Assembly: GCA_963931925.1 (NCBI GenBank) | Contig: OZ007581.1 | Location: 16,920,450 to 16,984,449 of the forward strand | DNA: 64,000 bases | Origin: Onchidella celtica | Lineage: Eukaryota > Mollusca > Gastropoda > Systellommatophora > Onchidiidae | Reading direction: 5' to 3' | In this document: positions 1 through 11,639 of the stretch, one piece after another | How positions within the stretch are numbered: position 1 is the first letter of the stretch | Layout: every line of letters starts with the position of its first letter | The notes under the pieces: generated by a model | Seen by the model: only the letters and a program-made list of their open reading frames with translations | Databases searched by the model: none | What the model was told of the DNA's origin: nothing | Made by a program: the position numbers and the translations under genes

Positions 1-949
1 CCTGCCCCAATCCTAAAACCATTTCCAAGGAGATTTTTTTTTGAAATTCAAGGAAGTTATTCAAGCATATTTTTTTTTCACGTTGTGTGTAAAATTAACA
101 GCACTGATCTGGTCTCTCACTGAGCCTGTACTATGTATGTGTCTGGTTACTGTTGAAAGATGAATTTTGACCTGATGCTTCAATGGAGGGTCCTCATGAG
201 GCTGTTTTTCAAGATTTAAAATTTTTTTTTTTAATGCAAGTATTTTTCAGGGAGATTTCTCCCTTGGGCTAAATTTAAGAAGTTTTCAAAGACTCCTTGA
301 ATTTGAGGAGGTTGCTGGAACCCTGTTGACATGTGGATTCATCCTTTCCGTTCATTCTTCATTCTTAAACATTTTGTATTCCATGCTATTGAAAAATCAA
401 GACATGTTGAGATATTTAGCCCGAGCCAAATAGTCATGCCTTTCATATTGTCCATTCCATGAAAATATGACTTCTTATCATTTGGAAGTTCAAAGGTTCG
501 TTCCAGGCCATCCACAGAATTTTGACCTGAAGTGGACCACTGAGAAAATCAGTTCATCCTCTAATTTTTTTAAATTCTGGGTATTGTGTTATAAGATTTG
601 CACTAGATGTAATATCTTTGACTGGAGAATGAAAAATTGTGTTGTACTGGCATAACTTGTTGCACATGCCTACCAACTGTATGAAGTCTATGCCACCACC
701 TTGATTAAGTAATGTCAAAGATGCTGAATCTAAGATCTTTGTGAAATATTGTTTATTCTCAGATATGTATATATAAAGACAGGCCAAGCAGTTTTCAAAG
801 CTGAATGAAAGTAGCCGAAGTGGCTGTATAAATGGTAGATTGAGATGCCTCTATCAGTATGCACAATGTTATGTTTCTCTCCCAGTGTTGTGAAGAGGAA
901 ATAAAGTAGGAATTCGTGATTCTTAAAAAGTGATCTTAATGGTAACATG
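1..949. other. Gene-free AT-rich DNA
   Basis: No open frame here has coding-like composition, and I see no convincing splice-bounded exon, RNA gene or paired terminal repeats. Short A and T runs are common. The AATAAA near 900 has no gene attached to it. Confidence 0.5.
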
Positions 950-1129
950 CAGAGCCGTCTTAACGCAAGGGCACTCTGGGCAGCTGCGCAGGGGCCCCAA
1001 TGGTGTAGGGGGCCATTCAAATTTTAGGGGGCATGCAAATTTACATTGGTTTTTTGACACGAGGAAGAAAATCCCGCACATTACAAAAGAATCTGCCCAG
1101 GGGCTTATAATTATGTTAAGGCAACCCTG
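950..1129. mobile_element. hAT-type MITE with perfect 8-bp target duplication
   Basis: A 180-bp element begins CAGAGCCGTCTTAAC and ends GTTAAGGCAACCCTG. The ends are imperfect inverted repeats of the hAT form (CAG..G at the tip). The octamer GTAACATG flanks it directly on both sides (942-949 and 1130-1137), which is the hAT target-site length. It has no coding capacity, so it is non-autonomous. Confidence 0.85.
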
Positions 1130-1137
1130 GTAACATG

Positions 1138-2199
1138 TAATCAGCTGTGGGTGTTTTCTCTCCAAAATTGATGAGATTTTGATCTTTCAATTGGTTTTTA
1201 AGTCTTAAAATTTGGACCTTGTAGACTGTAAAATGTAATTTTTATTTTTTTATTTTTTTCAGTTTTCGCAGGGTTCATAATTTTGTCATGTTTGTGGTGG
1301 TGTTGGATTTTGCCTGTCACACTTTGTATAAATTGTTGATTCAGCAAACATGAGAAAGCTCAGTTTGTCCAAATCTGATGCTCATATATAATGAAAACAA
1401 AAATGTTGTCAAATCATAAGCTGTGCCCTTTGACCTCAAGTATTCTTGGTGTTGTCTTACATAGAGAATGTTAAATATTACTTGTATCGTGATGCATGGC
1501 AAATCGTTGAAAAATAAGTAATGATAATAATGTTATCCCTGTTAGCAAATTGATGTATGAGCAACTTGATGTATTATAAACAAGAAACGTTTCACTTGGG
1601 TCGGTTCTTTTTATTACATCTTTCCAGAAAAAAATCTTAAGAATGTTGAGGAGGGGGAGAAGGGGGGTCCCAGGGGGTTATTTTTCTAGATCAAAGGTCA
1701 GTAAAGTGATTATCCAAGGGTTCAATGATGTCTTGGGGTCAAGGGGTAGGTCAGTAAAAAGTAAGTAAATTTTTAATGTTCTTTTTCAAATTCTTTAAAT
1801 ATTTTCATAAAAATTTCTTTAAATATTTGTTATCGAGAAGCAGTAATGAAGTAAAAGGGTGAAGGAATTATTATCTTGAAATTGAGAAGTTTATTATTGA
1901 TAACCTTTGTTCATTTATTTTACATGATGGGGGTCGATGAGGGATCAAGAATTCTAAAGGGGGGGGGGGGGGGGGAAGAGGGGGTCAATGATCTAAAAAA
2001 TTTGCCAACCCTTGCTGTAAATGGATCTTTTTGTTGTAGTCGTTGAAATACTTTTTTAACAGCAATTTGAATGCCACGTCAGCCCCTCATATTTTTTTAA
2101 TGGAAAAATGTTTTAAATGGAGCTGTCCCTACTGAAGCAACAGCAATATAAACTGTACGTTAAGCTTGTGTCTGCTTTTATATTTATTATGTCTTCATA
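1138..2199. other. Gene-free AT-rich DNA with a G homopolymer
   Basis: No coding signal was seen. A run of about 18 G lies near 1960-1977, and G-rich patches at 1650-1745 contain repeated AAGGTCAGTAAA and GGTCAGTAAA words. These look like simple-sequence drift. Confidence 0.45.
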
Positions 2200-2277
2200 C
2201 ACTGTATTTTTAAATGGGAAATTGTTATGAATGGAACTGCCCCTACCTGAGCAACAGCAGTATAAACTGTAAATGAA
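2200..2277 (+). repeat. Local direct repeat, copy 1
   Basis: The segment around TGAATGGAACTGCCCCTACC and GAGCAACAGCAGTATAAACT recurs almost unchanged at 4146-4217. A weaker relative lies at about 2093-2160. In both good copies it runs directly into the start of the same TTAA-type MITE, so a block containing flank plus MITE was duplicated. Confidence 0.7.
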
Positions 2278-2515
2278 CCCTCTTGCTGCTGCAGGGCCGA
2301 TATATTACAAGTTGTGGAAGACTGCCACAAGGCTGATATATTGGCCCTACTGTTTCATGCTTAAACTGCCGCATGGCTGATATATCACCTGACTTTGTTC
2401 CGCCATGTTTTGCACTCCTAACTTTATACTGCTTCCTGCTGTTTTTCTAACCGATAAATCTATTATTCTGGTTGTCTAAAAGAAGGAAGGGCATTTGGGC
2501 TTGGCAGCAAAGGGG
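2278..2515. mobile_element. piggyBac-like TTAA MITE, copy A
   Basis: The element starts CCCTCTTGCTGCTGCAGGGC and ends GGCTTGGCAGCAAAGGGG, with TTAA on the right (2516-2519) and a mutated TGAA on the left (2274-2277). It contains repeated GGCTGATATATyGGCCC near-palindromes. A second full copy with TTAA on both sides is at 23036-23277. CCCT..AGGG tips next to TTAA are the piggyBac superfamily signature. It has no coding capacity. Confidence 0.75.
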
Positions 2516-2519
2516 TTAA

Positions 2520-4145
2520 GCTTTCCTTTGGTTTTATATTTATTACCGGTTTAGATTTGTCTGTTGTTTTATCTCACCCATCGGACTGCTTGAAACAACA
2601 TTTTGACATGTAGACTGTCTATGAACACTGTCATAAGTTGTTCTTGTCAAGTTTTTTTCAGAGCAACACTGGTGGATGTTAGCTTTTGAAAGGAAATATG
2701 AGTCAAAAACTATCGCTAGAAACTCCAAATGAACAAACCAGATCTGCTTTGTCTCTTGAATGCCAAAGTGCCACTGCCGTAACTGGAAACCTAGTTTCTT
2801 TTGTTTGTGTTTTTTTACTTAATAGTGATTTTGATTTTTGTTGCCAAAGATGAAGTATTTTTGATGGAAATTTTGGTGTGTTTCTTCATCATGGAGATAA
2901 AAAAAATTTGATAATTTCTTCTGAAAACCCAAGACTTCCAGCATTGTATTAATTATATTTCCCCCAAAACTGGCATTGAAGACAATTTGAATTTCAAAGG
3001 CAATAAAATCTGATGTGGCCAAAAATATAAAATGACTGGTACATGATTGTTTTCTTTATAAATTAAAATTTATGAGTGTTCTCTGTCAATATTCTCCCTT
3101 CAAAAATCATCGTGTTAGTCATATTAGATGTGTCTTTTGTAGTCTAGCGGAGTCATTTTTAGATGCAGTAAATTTCCATCTTGTCCTTCCATGAACATGA
3201 AGCTTGTACACGTACTTAAAAATGAAATTTTGTGCAAAGACTCTATTGTTCATGTATCTCTCATATATTTTTGAGTTGATGTCATAAAGGCTTCACGTCC
3301 AGTCAGGGAAAGTTGGTGTTGAAAGCTGTCCTCTGCTTCAAAATTTTTTTAAAAAGGACAATGCCCAAGTGTTAAAAGACAAAAAATCACATTGGCCTTA
3401 CTTGAACTAAGTAATCACTGCAATTTTCTCAAAAATATGTGTATGAACTTTGTACACGGTACATTTGATTTTTGACTCCTCATTTGAAATGGTGAGGCAA
3501 AGGATGGTCACCGTTAGCTTTTAATAAAAAAAAAAATTTGAAACATTGAAAATTCCTTTTCCGTTCTTGGTGTTGCATTTAGATACATTGTACTGAAGCT
3601 AAGTGTATATAGCCATGCTACAAATTATTCAGAATTCTTCCATAATGTTATGTACTTTTATAAAACAACAGTCTCATCTTTTATTGCTGATTTTTTTTGT
3701 TAATATTGCGATGAAGTGCTGCAAAATTTCATGTATAAGAAAAAAAACACGGAGCATATGTGATGCATTTTCGATTTATTCACAGACATTAAATGAAATT
3801 TTCATATTTTTAGGGTGGTTAAGTAAATAGCTGGCGACATGTATTTTTATATGAACCTGTGTTTGTACATCTTCTACTGTTCCCTGGACATTCCGCTTTG
3901 CCTTCAATCAATAAACAGCTTGTAGTATATGTATTCAGTCTACAAAAAACCTGTGCTTGAACTGTCGTTTTCCTGGCTTGAGCTGAAGGCCTCATTGTTG
4001 TCATTTGTTTGAATGAAGCAAGGAAAATCCACGGGAAAATGAGCTAAGTCACAATATAGACATTATGGGTTATTGACCCTAAACCCAAGCTAATATTCTA
4101 TTGTACAACCAACTTCAGCATCTTTATTATTTGTTCATACACTGT
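2520..4145. other. Gene-free AT-rich DNA
   Basis: No supported gene or element was found. The short open frames on both strands are AT-run artefacts without splice context. Confidence 0.45.
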
Positions 4146-4296
4146 ATTTTTAAATCGAAAAATGTTATGAATGGAACTGCCCCTACCTGAGCAACAGCAG
4201 TATAAACTGCAAATGAACCCTCTTGCTGCTGCAGGGCCAATACATTATAAGTTGTGGAAGACTGCCGCAGGGCTGATATATTTGGCCCTACCGTTT
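4146..4296 (+). repeat. Second copy of local repeat plus truncated TTAA MITE
   Basis: 4146-4217 repeats 2200-2277. It continues into the first ~80 bp of the TTAA MITE (CCCTCTTGCTGCTGCAGGGC at 4218). Similarity stops at about 4296, where the next repeat family begins (CGATATCTTCAACAGTTTTG). The shared flank plus MITE start shows duplication after MITE insertion. Confidence 0.65.
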
Positions 4297-4555
4297 CGAT
4301 ATCTTCAACAGTTTTGAAGTTAAGAGGAGAAACGTTTTTGCCATAGCCAAGTGACGACATTTAAAATTTAAAACGCTCCCCTGTGTAAGATTAGAAATTG
4401 TTGGTACCCCCAGGACTTAAGATGGACGGCAATATATTGTTGGGTATTTTCCATATTGTTGTATGTGAATTTTTACCTTTTCAAGAAAATGAAGATTGAA
4501 AGTTTGAAGAGTTGTGTAAAATCAGGGCCAAAAGGCATATAATATTGGAACTGTT
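4297..4555 (+). repeat. Dispersed repeat, direct copy 1
   Basis: This begins CGATATCTTCAACAGTTTTG and ends near GGGCCAAAAGGCATA. The order and sequence recur at 5275-5530 with scattered substitutions. A more diverged inverted copy flanks POLE exon 9 at 61140-61430. The element class is not identified. Confidence 0.7.
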
Positions 4556-5039
4556 TGAATGGGCTCAGTCCGCTAAAATTGTCACCTAAACATAACTTAG
4601 TCTGTGAAAGAAAGAGCCCAGTCAAACTTAAATACTCAGTTTTCTCTGAACATGAAATCTGTGTCTGAGCCCATTTTTCCTGTGGACTCTTCAAGTGTGT
4701 TCCTCCGATTATTGTTTGAGATTTCATCTAGATGTGCACAGGCTAAAATTGTTTTATCGGTGTGCTACATATATTTATAATACATACATATTTAATTTTA
4801 TGTTTTTTGTATTCATGAGACTGGAGTAGTCACATTTTTTTTATCACTCAATCCAATTATGAATGTGTAAAAAAAACTTCTTTGCTCTCCCTTTTCTTTT
4901 TGGAAAGAAAATTGCCTCAATAAATAATTTTGCTTTTGAACCTGGTGTTTGAATTTGTTTCATTTCATATTTGATAAGAGACTGGAGAGAAAGAGACAAA
5001 TTTTCTCCGGGTATTTTCCATATTGTTGTATGTGCATTT
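4556..5039. other. Gene-free spacer between repeat copies
   Basis: AT-rich DNA with no supported gene. Confidence 0.4.
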
Positions 5040-5175
5040 TTTCCTTTTCAAGAACTGATTGGAATGACACTTATACATAATGAAATTAGGAGTGAGAGAA
5101 CCGCTTCCATGACAAAACTTCGGAAGTCGGCAAAATGTTGTATACAACAATGAACAATATGGCAAATACCCCTCA
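5040..5175 (+). repeat. Dispersed repeat segment shared with POLE intron 8
   Basis: GATTGGAATGACACTTATAC, ATAATGAAATTAGGAG and ACAATATGGCAAATACCCC match, in inverted orientation and with substitutions, the DNA just left of POLE exon 9 (about 61170-61300). It belongs with the repeat family at 4297-4555 and 5275-5530. Confidence 0.65.
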
Positions 5176-5274
5176 TTTTTATTGTTGCCCATCTTGCAGA
5201 CTGACGTAGCAGTGATTTTGGTGGTTTTGAGTTATTGCTTATGGGGGTATCTATTTACTCAGAAAGTGATGTAT

Positions 5275-5530
5275 CGATATCTTCAACAGTTTTGGAGTTA
5301 AAAGCAGAAATGTTTTTGCCACATCCAAGAGACGACATTTGAAATTTGAAATGCTCCCTTGTGTGTAAGATGAGAAAATTGTTGATACCCCAGGACTTAA
5401 GATGGACGACAATGTAATTATTGTTGGGTATTTTCGAGATTGTTATATATGTGAATTTTTGCCTTTTCAAGAAAATGAAGATTGAAAGTTTGAAGTTGTG
5501 TAAAATCAGGGCCAAAAGGCATACAATAGT
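5275..5530 (+). repeat. Dispersed repeat, direct copy 2
   Basis: This copy of 4297-4555 starts CGATATCTTCAACAGTTTTG and ends GGGCCAAAAGGCATACAA. It has small indels, so the two copies are not a recent tandem duplication. Confidence 0.7.
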
Positions 5531-6048
5531 ACATCATAAACAATACCTCGGCTTCTCGGCTGAGCACACAATATTTAACTGACTTCAATTTGTTGCCTCT
5601 TCTTGGGTTGACAGGAGACCAGAATGAAAACATGGATCAGTCACAGAGCTATTTCTGCTGTCTTATGACAGTGTTTCTCAGAACACAGGCAGGTGCCAAA
5701 CCCCACGGTAACAAAAACCTCAGTGAACAAATACCTAACTGGGCAAAATTCAACACCATATCTTATACTCAACTGAAAAATGTCTTCTTTTCCTGGTGTA
5801 CTGAAGGCTAACATAATGGGACTGATCGGCAATATATCCTGCGGGAATTTCTTGGTACATGTTGTGCCCACTGCAATGTCATGCCTTCGGGTTTCCCCAG
5901 TGCTACGCCACGCCCTGGGATTTCCCCTGATACTTGATCCAAGACCTAATCATATTATCATGCTGCGTCCACTTATTTAAATGATCTTCTGACCTTTATG
6001 TGCACCATCGTGACTTCTTAGATCATCAGTAGACACTAGCAGTAGATT
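5531..6048. other. Gene-free DNA
   Basis: I see no gene or repeat. The short frames on both strands overlap each other and lack splice context. Confidence 0.4.
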
Positions 6049-7104
6049 GTCCAAACTGCCCCGCTAAAAGGGCGAAATCCCGTTTTGGCATAATTTTAAG
6101 CCAGCATTACATGGCCACTATTGCTGTGTGTTTATGTAAAGCGGCATGCATCCTAGGCCTACATCAAAATAAAGTTCAATTTTTCCTCTGTCAAAATATA
6201 CTACATGTATCTTTTGTATTGTTTAATGTGTGTAGCTGTGGGTTTTAATTGCTTGAACAAGACATAGTCTTGCTGTTTTCGCCCCGAGCCATGCGTACCG
6301 ATTTGACTTCCTCATAAAAAAAGGATCGCAGAGCTTCAAGCCAATGTAACATACGTGTTTGAAAATAACTCACACAGAAAGCCAGATAAATGAGGTTTAA
6401 CTCAGTGTACTTTTCGTCGTGCTTTAGGTTGAAATTCCTTTAAAAATCATTTGTTGAAAAGTTTGTTGACGGACAAACTGGCAGAAACTTGAATAGATCA
6501 GGATCAAAATTATACACAAATGCACCTCAGCCTCTGTATTATAAGGGTATGTCAAAGTCAGACATGGGGCATGTTTCAGCACAAAGCGCGGACTGCTTAT
6601 ATAGACCCACCTAATGCTTGATTTCGTCACCTTTTTCTGACACTCAGTGCTAACTCAATAGCGAAATGGTTGACCTCCTTTTCATTTCAATAAAAAAAAA
6701 CAACATTATTTTTGTGTTCCTTGTAAGAGTTCACAAAATACATGTACATGTATTGACACTGGATGAAGTTTGATGACTAGAAGAAGTAAAATGGGATGCT
6801 TGTAATAAGTTGGTACCCCTAGAAAAAAAATGAGTATAATGTACACCCCCTTGCCATGGAAAGTGAGAATTTTCAGTACCATGTCTCAATAAACTGTCAT
6901 TTTATGGGTGGTCAGAGTTGGACTATCGTGCAGTTTGCAAAAGGTAGCGAATTCAAGGTGTTTTTTCACTTTTGAAAATGCCACAACTATCAGAGCATTT
7001 TTTAAGCCAGAATAATAAATTCAGTATCAAAATTCTTTGAAAATCAAGCTCCACCAGGTTTGACTAGAATTGGTGAGATATAAAATGTAAAAATCAGTTT
7101 GGAC
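6049..7104. mobile_element. 1-kb TIR element (GTCCAAACTG family), copy 1
   Basis: The element is bounded by GTCCAAACTG on the left and its exact reverse complement CAGTTTGGAC on the right. The whole interval is colinear with 26118-27125, including the palindrome-like CCCCGCTAAAAGGGCG near the left end. ATT borders both sides of this copy, but copy 2 shows no matching duplication, so the target length is unsettled. No transposase frame survives. The superfamily is unknown. Confidence 0.75.
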
Positions 7105-8252
7105 ATTACAAAGTTCAAAATTCCAGAAAACGCTCGTGAAAAAAATACTTGTCCATTTTTACTTTTTTCTTGTGTGTTTGTTTCAAGGGCCTCACATTTG
7201 GAATTCTCTACCTTAATATTTATGAGAGCGTGACAGTTTCATGGCTTTAATTAAACATCAGCCAAAGAGCTGTTTAATCCTGAATGTCCATGAATTTTTG
7301 TTCTTTTTCTTTCTTTCTGATCAAATAAACGTGTGTATGAGAGAGAAAGAGAGAGAGACAGACAGACAGACAGATTGTAATGCAATGCATGGTTGTTAAC
7401 AGGACAGAGCACACGAGACACTAGGGAGGCTGTCCCAGACAGCAACCAGTAGAAACCCAACGATCTTTTGACTGCATTAGCGACTGTTGGAAAATGAAAC
7501 AGTTGCAGATCTTAGCCTCTTTCAGAGAGGACAAGATGCACCACGGGTCTATGTCAGAAAATAACTTGTTCATGGATCAGCAGACACAGTGCTTTCTTTG
7601 GATATATATATGCATGAAATCCACACATTCAGTTAAAATGTGCTTACTGATAGCAATTGCACGCCACAAATACAAGTGAAAAACAGTGTGTGAAGGGGGT
7701 ATGACCCAGATAGAGTCTCGGAATTCCCAGTACTGTATTGTTTTCATTCCATGCATTGGTACAATGGTAAAGTTCAAAACAGTCATAGTTGTTATTGCAA
7801 TAAACGCAACCACGAAGTTTGTTCAACTATTTGAAGCAGGTGCAACACAGTTCTTCCAAATTACACCAAGAAATACAATGTATGTCAACTGATTATACCA
7901 ACTATTTTTGCTTGGTTCGTTTGCAATATCTAGTTTCCTTTAGTTCATGTGTACACTAACCAATTTTGATCCACTGACGACAGACCAGTTGGATGGTGAT
8001 GAACAGGCACATTGAAGGAAATGACAAAACGTAAACTGAAAGGAAAGAACAGCAAACACAGAAGACTACAATCACATATATTTTCTTTTAATGTCGCTAA
8101 AGTAGAAATTTAAAAAACATTGTTATCTCATGCACAATCATTGTGAATACCGTAATAGACAAAAATATAAAAACAATCTTTAAAGAGCAAACATGGAAAG
8201 TGTTTACTGGCAAGAAACTCCTCCTCAGGTGGAGCGAGGCAGATGACGATCT
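7105..8252. other. Gene-free DNA with (GA)n/(CAGA)n microsatellite
   Basis: A GA/CAGA simple repeat lies at about 7337-7374. No gene is supported; the small frames around 7490-7890 lie on both strands in the same DNA and resemble nothing I know. Confidence 0.45.
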
Positions 8253-8426
8253 TCAGAGGAAGTGGATTCTTTCATTAGATGTTTCGGCCTTTAACTTCCT
8301 GACATCTTCTAGAACCCTGTCCACACTGAGTTCACGACTCCCGGTGTTCGTCACCCACCTTTTTTTGTCGCCAGGCTCTTCTTTGGATCTGAACTGGATT
8401 ATTGCCACTGGATTTTTTTCCGAACA
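8253..8426 (-). CDS. Possible 3'-terminal exon, unknown protein
   Basis: On the minus strand there is an open frame of 57 codons ending in TGA (8253-8255). It has a charged, protein-like composition, with segments such as AIIQFRSKEEPGDKKRW, VTNTGSREL and VLEDVRKLKAETSNERI. It lacks a start codon and follows an in-frame TAA, so if real it must be entered by splicing. No good pyrimidine-rich acceptor is visible; the only nearby AG follows an A-rich tract. The opposite strand is also open but low-complexity in character. It could be the tail of an unrecognised gene or a decayed transposon ORF. I name no function. Confidence 0.25.
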   Translation of the reverse strand, partial: CSEKNPVAIIQFRSKEEPGDKKRWVTNTGSRELSVDRVLEDVRKLKAETSNERIHFL

Positions 8427-8704
8427 TTAATGGCCAATATGAAAGTTGTGTTGAGCATTTCGAAGGACAGGTCAATTGCAAGTTCAACACAGGTAAATGA
8501 AGTTTGAAAACAGAAATCTGATTCTTACATGTAGATTGGAAAATGAAAACATTTCACAGGCAGGTGGAAAAAACCAAGACACACGGCAAGTTAAATGGGC
8601 AAATACATGTATACTGTAGGTGGTTGGTCGCATTAGAGCTTGATACAGCCCATGCAGAAAGTTGGTGGGGCAAATATGAAAGAATATAAGGTTCATATAC
8701 ACAT

Positions 8705-9010
8705 TAGGAATGGGCAACCTTTTATATGTATTGAACACGTAATAAGATCTGAAAACAGTGAGCATGCAGAGGGCAGGATACTTTCATCTCATATTAAGCC
8801 CCTTTATAAATGATGTTATTCATTGGGATGTTGATTTTTAAAACTAAATGTCTTGTTTGTTTTTGAGGCCAGAAGTTTCGTGTGTGCATTATATCTCATA
8901 GCTTAGTTAGTGACGGGTTTATAAAGGTAATTTTTAAACAACCTCAGGGACTGGCTAAATTTGTTTTGCATGCTGGATCTGGCCAGTGGGCCGTAGGTTG
9001 CCCATGTCTA
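8705..9010. mobile_element. hAT-type MITE, 306 bp
   Basis: The termini TAGGAATGGGCAACC and GGTTGCCCATGTCTA are inverted repeats of the common hAT type with a GGGCAACC core. The flanking octamers are ATACACAT (8697-8704) and ATTCACAT (9011-9018), one mismatch in eight. The right subterminal GATCTGGCCAGTGGGCCGTA is also typical of hAT 3' ends. It has no coding capacity. Confidence 0.8.
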
Positions 9011-9018
9011 ATTCACAT

Positions 9019-9438
9019 AATCTGCAAAATTTATCCAAGTTTGTTATCTTTTAATGCTCACATAGTTTTTTTTATTTTTGATTGACAGGCACATCCACTA
9101 AGATCATAAAAAGCACATTACTGCCCATGCGCGGTCCAAATACCAAACTACTATTAATTCGATCAAAATTTGTCGGTAAAATCCACTGGCTTTGCAGACC
9201 AACTCTCTTCTGTCAGGAGTAGGGCTAACAACAAATTAATGGAGATTACAAATTTCACTGCAGAAAAGCAATCTCGAGATACTTTTTTGTCTCAGCTTAC
9301 TTCAGATCTTTAGTTCCACTAGCTGTCTTGGAATCACACTTGTACATTTTCTTATCATTATCTTAAAACATTTCCTGGACAGCACTCCATCCCATGTAAA
9401 AAAATATATACATTGTATAATATGTAATAAATATATTT
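9019..9438. other. Gene-free DNA
   Basis: No gene or repeat structure recognised. Confidence 0.4.
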
Positions 9439-10531
9439 GCAAAGGCAACGTTATTTTCACATGTCGGGAAAATAACGGTTATGCGTTTTTTCACGACTTG
9501 TTTTTTTGACCAATCAGTAAACAGCTGAGCCGTGCTTCTCTTCCTCCCCCTCTCTCTCTCTCTCTCGATTTATGGCACGTTTGATTAGTAAAAAAACTGT
9601 TGGCAGTAGGGTAAAAATGGGAAGACTGCGTGGCAACACAAGCCTCGTCACTTGACGAGCCGAATCCATTGTGCGCGCACCTTTACAATGCAGTGTGAGA
9701 CGATGGCCGTACGTGCGCCTGGTGCTACATGTACTTGAGTCCAGAACAGCCAGCATCATACACTTTTAACCCGATCGCGATAGACCTGCCAACTAGCTGG
9801 AAGCAAGGCAAAAACGGGACATGGCCTAGTCGGCCTGGGGCCGCCACCATTGCCCCCCAGCCCCCAATCTTCTGGCCTGTTTCACAATATTTGAAAGCAC
9901 CCTTAGAACAGACATAACGGCTTAATCTGATCAATACTAGTACGTCAAAGACCATTGTGGGCCGTGCTCTTGGTCTAAGACTCTCTAAGAGGCGGGGCCA
10001 CTCCCTGGATTGTGAAACATGTCAGCAAGTGAGTGCATGGGCGCATCCTTACACTCCGACCACCAGTATCAATGTAAAGTCGGGCTCTGAGCCATCAGGA
10101 ACCTCATGCACCAAGACTGGCCTACACCCCTCCCAAACAACTAAAATCTGAAGATCCCATTCCGAGACAGTCCCGGAAAAAATAAGACAGTTGGCAGATC
10201 TGCTACGCGAGTGGGGCGTTAGCGGTAGGCAGGTTTCATGAAGCTAGATCTAGTACTCGTACATGATGTAGGCTGCATAATAATCGCCTATGTCGAGTAA
10301 ATTCATCACTGTGAGAATTTTGCATTTGCCGTGATACACCCTAGGCCTAACCTCGAACTTAGGCATACTTGGGTGTATAGAGAGATCATTTCCTGCCATT
10401 TGGATCGAGAGAGAGGGGGAGGAAGAGAAGCACGGCTCAGCTATTTACTGATTGGTAAAAAAAACAAGTCGTGAAAAAACGCACAACCGTTATTTTCCCG
10501 ACATGTCATGAAAATAACGGTTGCCTTTGCA
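9439..10531. mobile_element. Foldback element with ~130-bp terminal inverted repeats
   Basis: The left arm (about 9439-9569) begins GCAAAGGCAACGTTATTTTC and runs through GGGAAAATAACGGTT, a polyT-flanked CACGACTTG and a CT-rich tract. The right arm (about 10403-10531) is its reverse complement, ending AAAATAACGGTTGCCTTTGC. The ~830-bp centre is GC-richer than its surroundings and has no recognisable transposase. I could not define a clear target duplication. The class is unknown, possibly a MITE or Mutator-like foldback. Confidence 0.75.
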
Positions 10532-11084
10532 GAATCCATGGTGATAAATACGCAGTCATAAACATCCTGTCATTCTTGCACAGCCTTTTCTATCCCCACT
10601 TTTTACAAAAATTGAGATAGGTCATAACATGGCACAACAAAATATATTCTTATATTCCTAAAAATACCATGAAAGTGTTCCCTTCTGGAAGTAGATTTCT
10701 AAAGTATTAAAAAACTGATCAAATACTTTGTGAAATTTAATTACAAAAGTTTACAAATGATTTTCTCAAAACTCACTGATACGGAGATGGAGTTAAGCAG
10801 TACCGTGGCGACAGTCATCCAAAAGTTAAATATGACTGGCAATTTAAAAGTTATTTAAGAGTTTAAAAAAAACAAAACGAAAAAACCTCCACCACGATAC
10901 ATCATGTAGCAACAAAATTTCTGGGTTATGAATTTTGTAAACAGAGCACAACATACATTTGAGTATACTGTGTATACTATATGTAAACGGAACATACAGA
11001 CTGTGATTGTAAATTCATAATATATCTTTGCTCAACAATTTCAACAAACACTGCATAGTATCAAATAAGTTTTAGCAAAGATAA
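10532..11084. other. Gene-free AT-rich DNA
   Basis: No supported feature. Confidence 0.4.
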
Positions 11085-11632
11085 TAACAAATGTGACTGT
11101 GCATGAGAAAACCCACAATAAGTCGGCAACATGACATTTTGAGTTCTGTACATATAATAAAAGACAAGACATTTCTGATAAATTGAAGTCAGTGACCCCC
11201 CTAAAACAAGATTTTGAGAAAACGGCATTTAATCCTATAAGTGGCAATAGCTAACTGACCAAGTAATATTAGAATGATTGATGTTAGGAGACCGTAGTCT
11301 AATAACTAAGCCGTTATAGAGATCCTAGTGAGTAGTGTTCACTGCTCATCTACAGTTTACCCTGTAACATGCCATGATCCCCTAGAAACTGCCAAGTCGG
11401 AAGTTTTTGGATCTTGTTAGGAGACCGTAGTCTAATAACTAAGCCGTTATAGAGATCATAGTGAGTAGTGTTCACTGTTCGTCTACAGTTTACCCTGTAA
11501 CATGCCACGGTCCCCTAAACAACAGCCAAGTTGGAAGTTTGTGTCAGACCCATATTTTCACTTCAAAGCTGTTTTTCTCAAAATCAGCTCTGCCGACTTA
11601 TTGTGGGTTTTCTCATGCACACTCACAAATCA
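11085..11632. repeat. Inverted repeat enclosing a 133-bp tandem duplication
   Basis: A near-perfect inverted repeat (core GTGCATGAGAAAACCCACAA then TAAGTCGGCA) lies at about 11094-11131 and again, reversed, at about 11588-11625. Between the arms, TGTTAGGAGACCGTAGTCTA starts at 11282 and again at 11415. These are two copies of a 133-bp unit differing at several positions, the second losing similarity near 11540. It is probably the core of a non-autonomous element; its outer ends are not defined. Confidence 0.65.
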
Positions 11633-11639
11633 TCTCTCT

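Noticed and set aside
1959-1977. G-run as a quadruplex regulatory site (also 19210 and C-run 12626)
   Set aside because: Plain homopolymers in gene-free or intronic DNA; no linked gene start.
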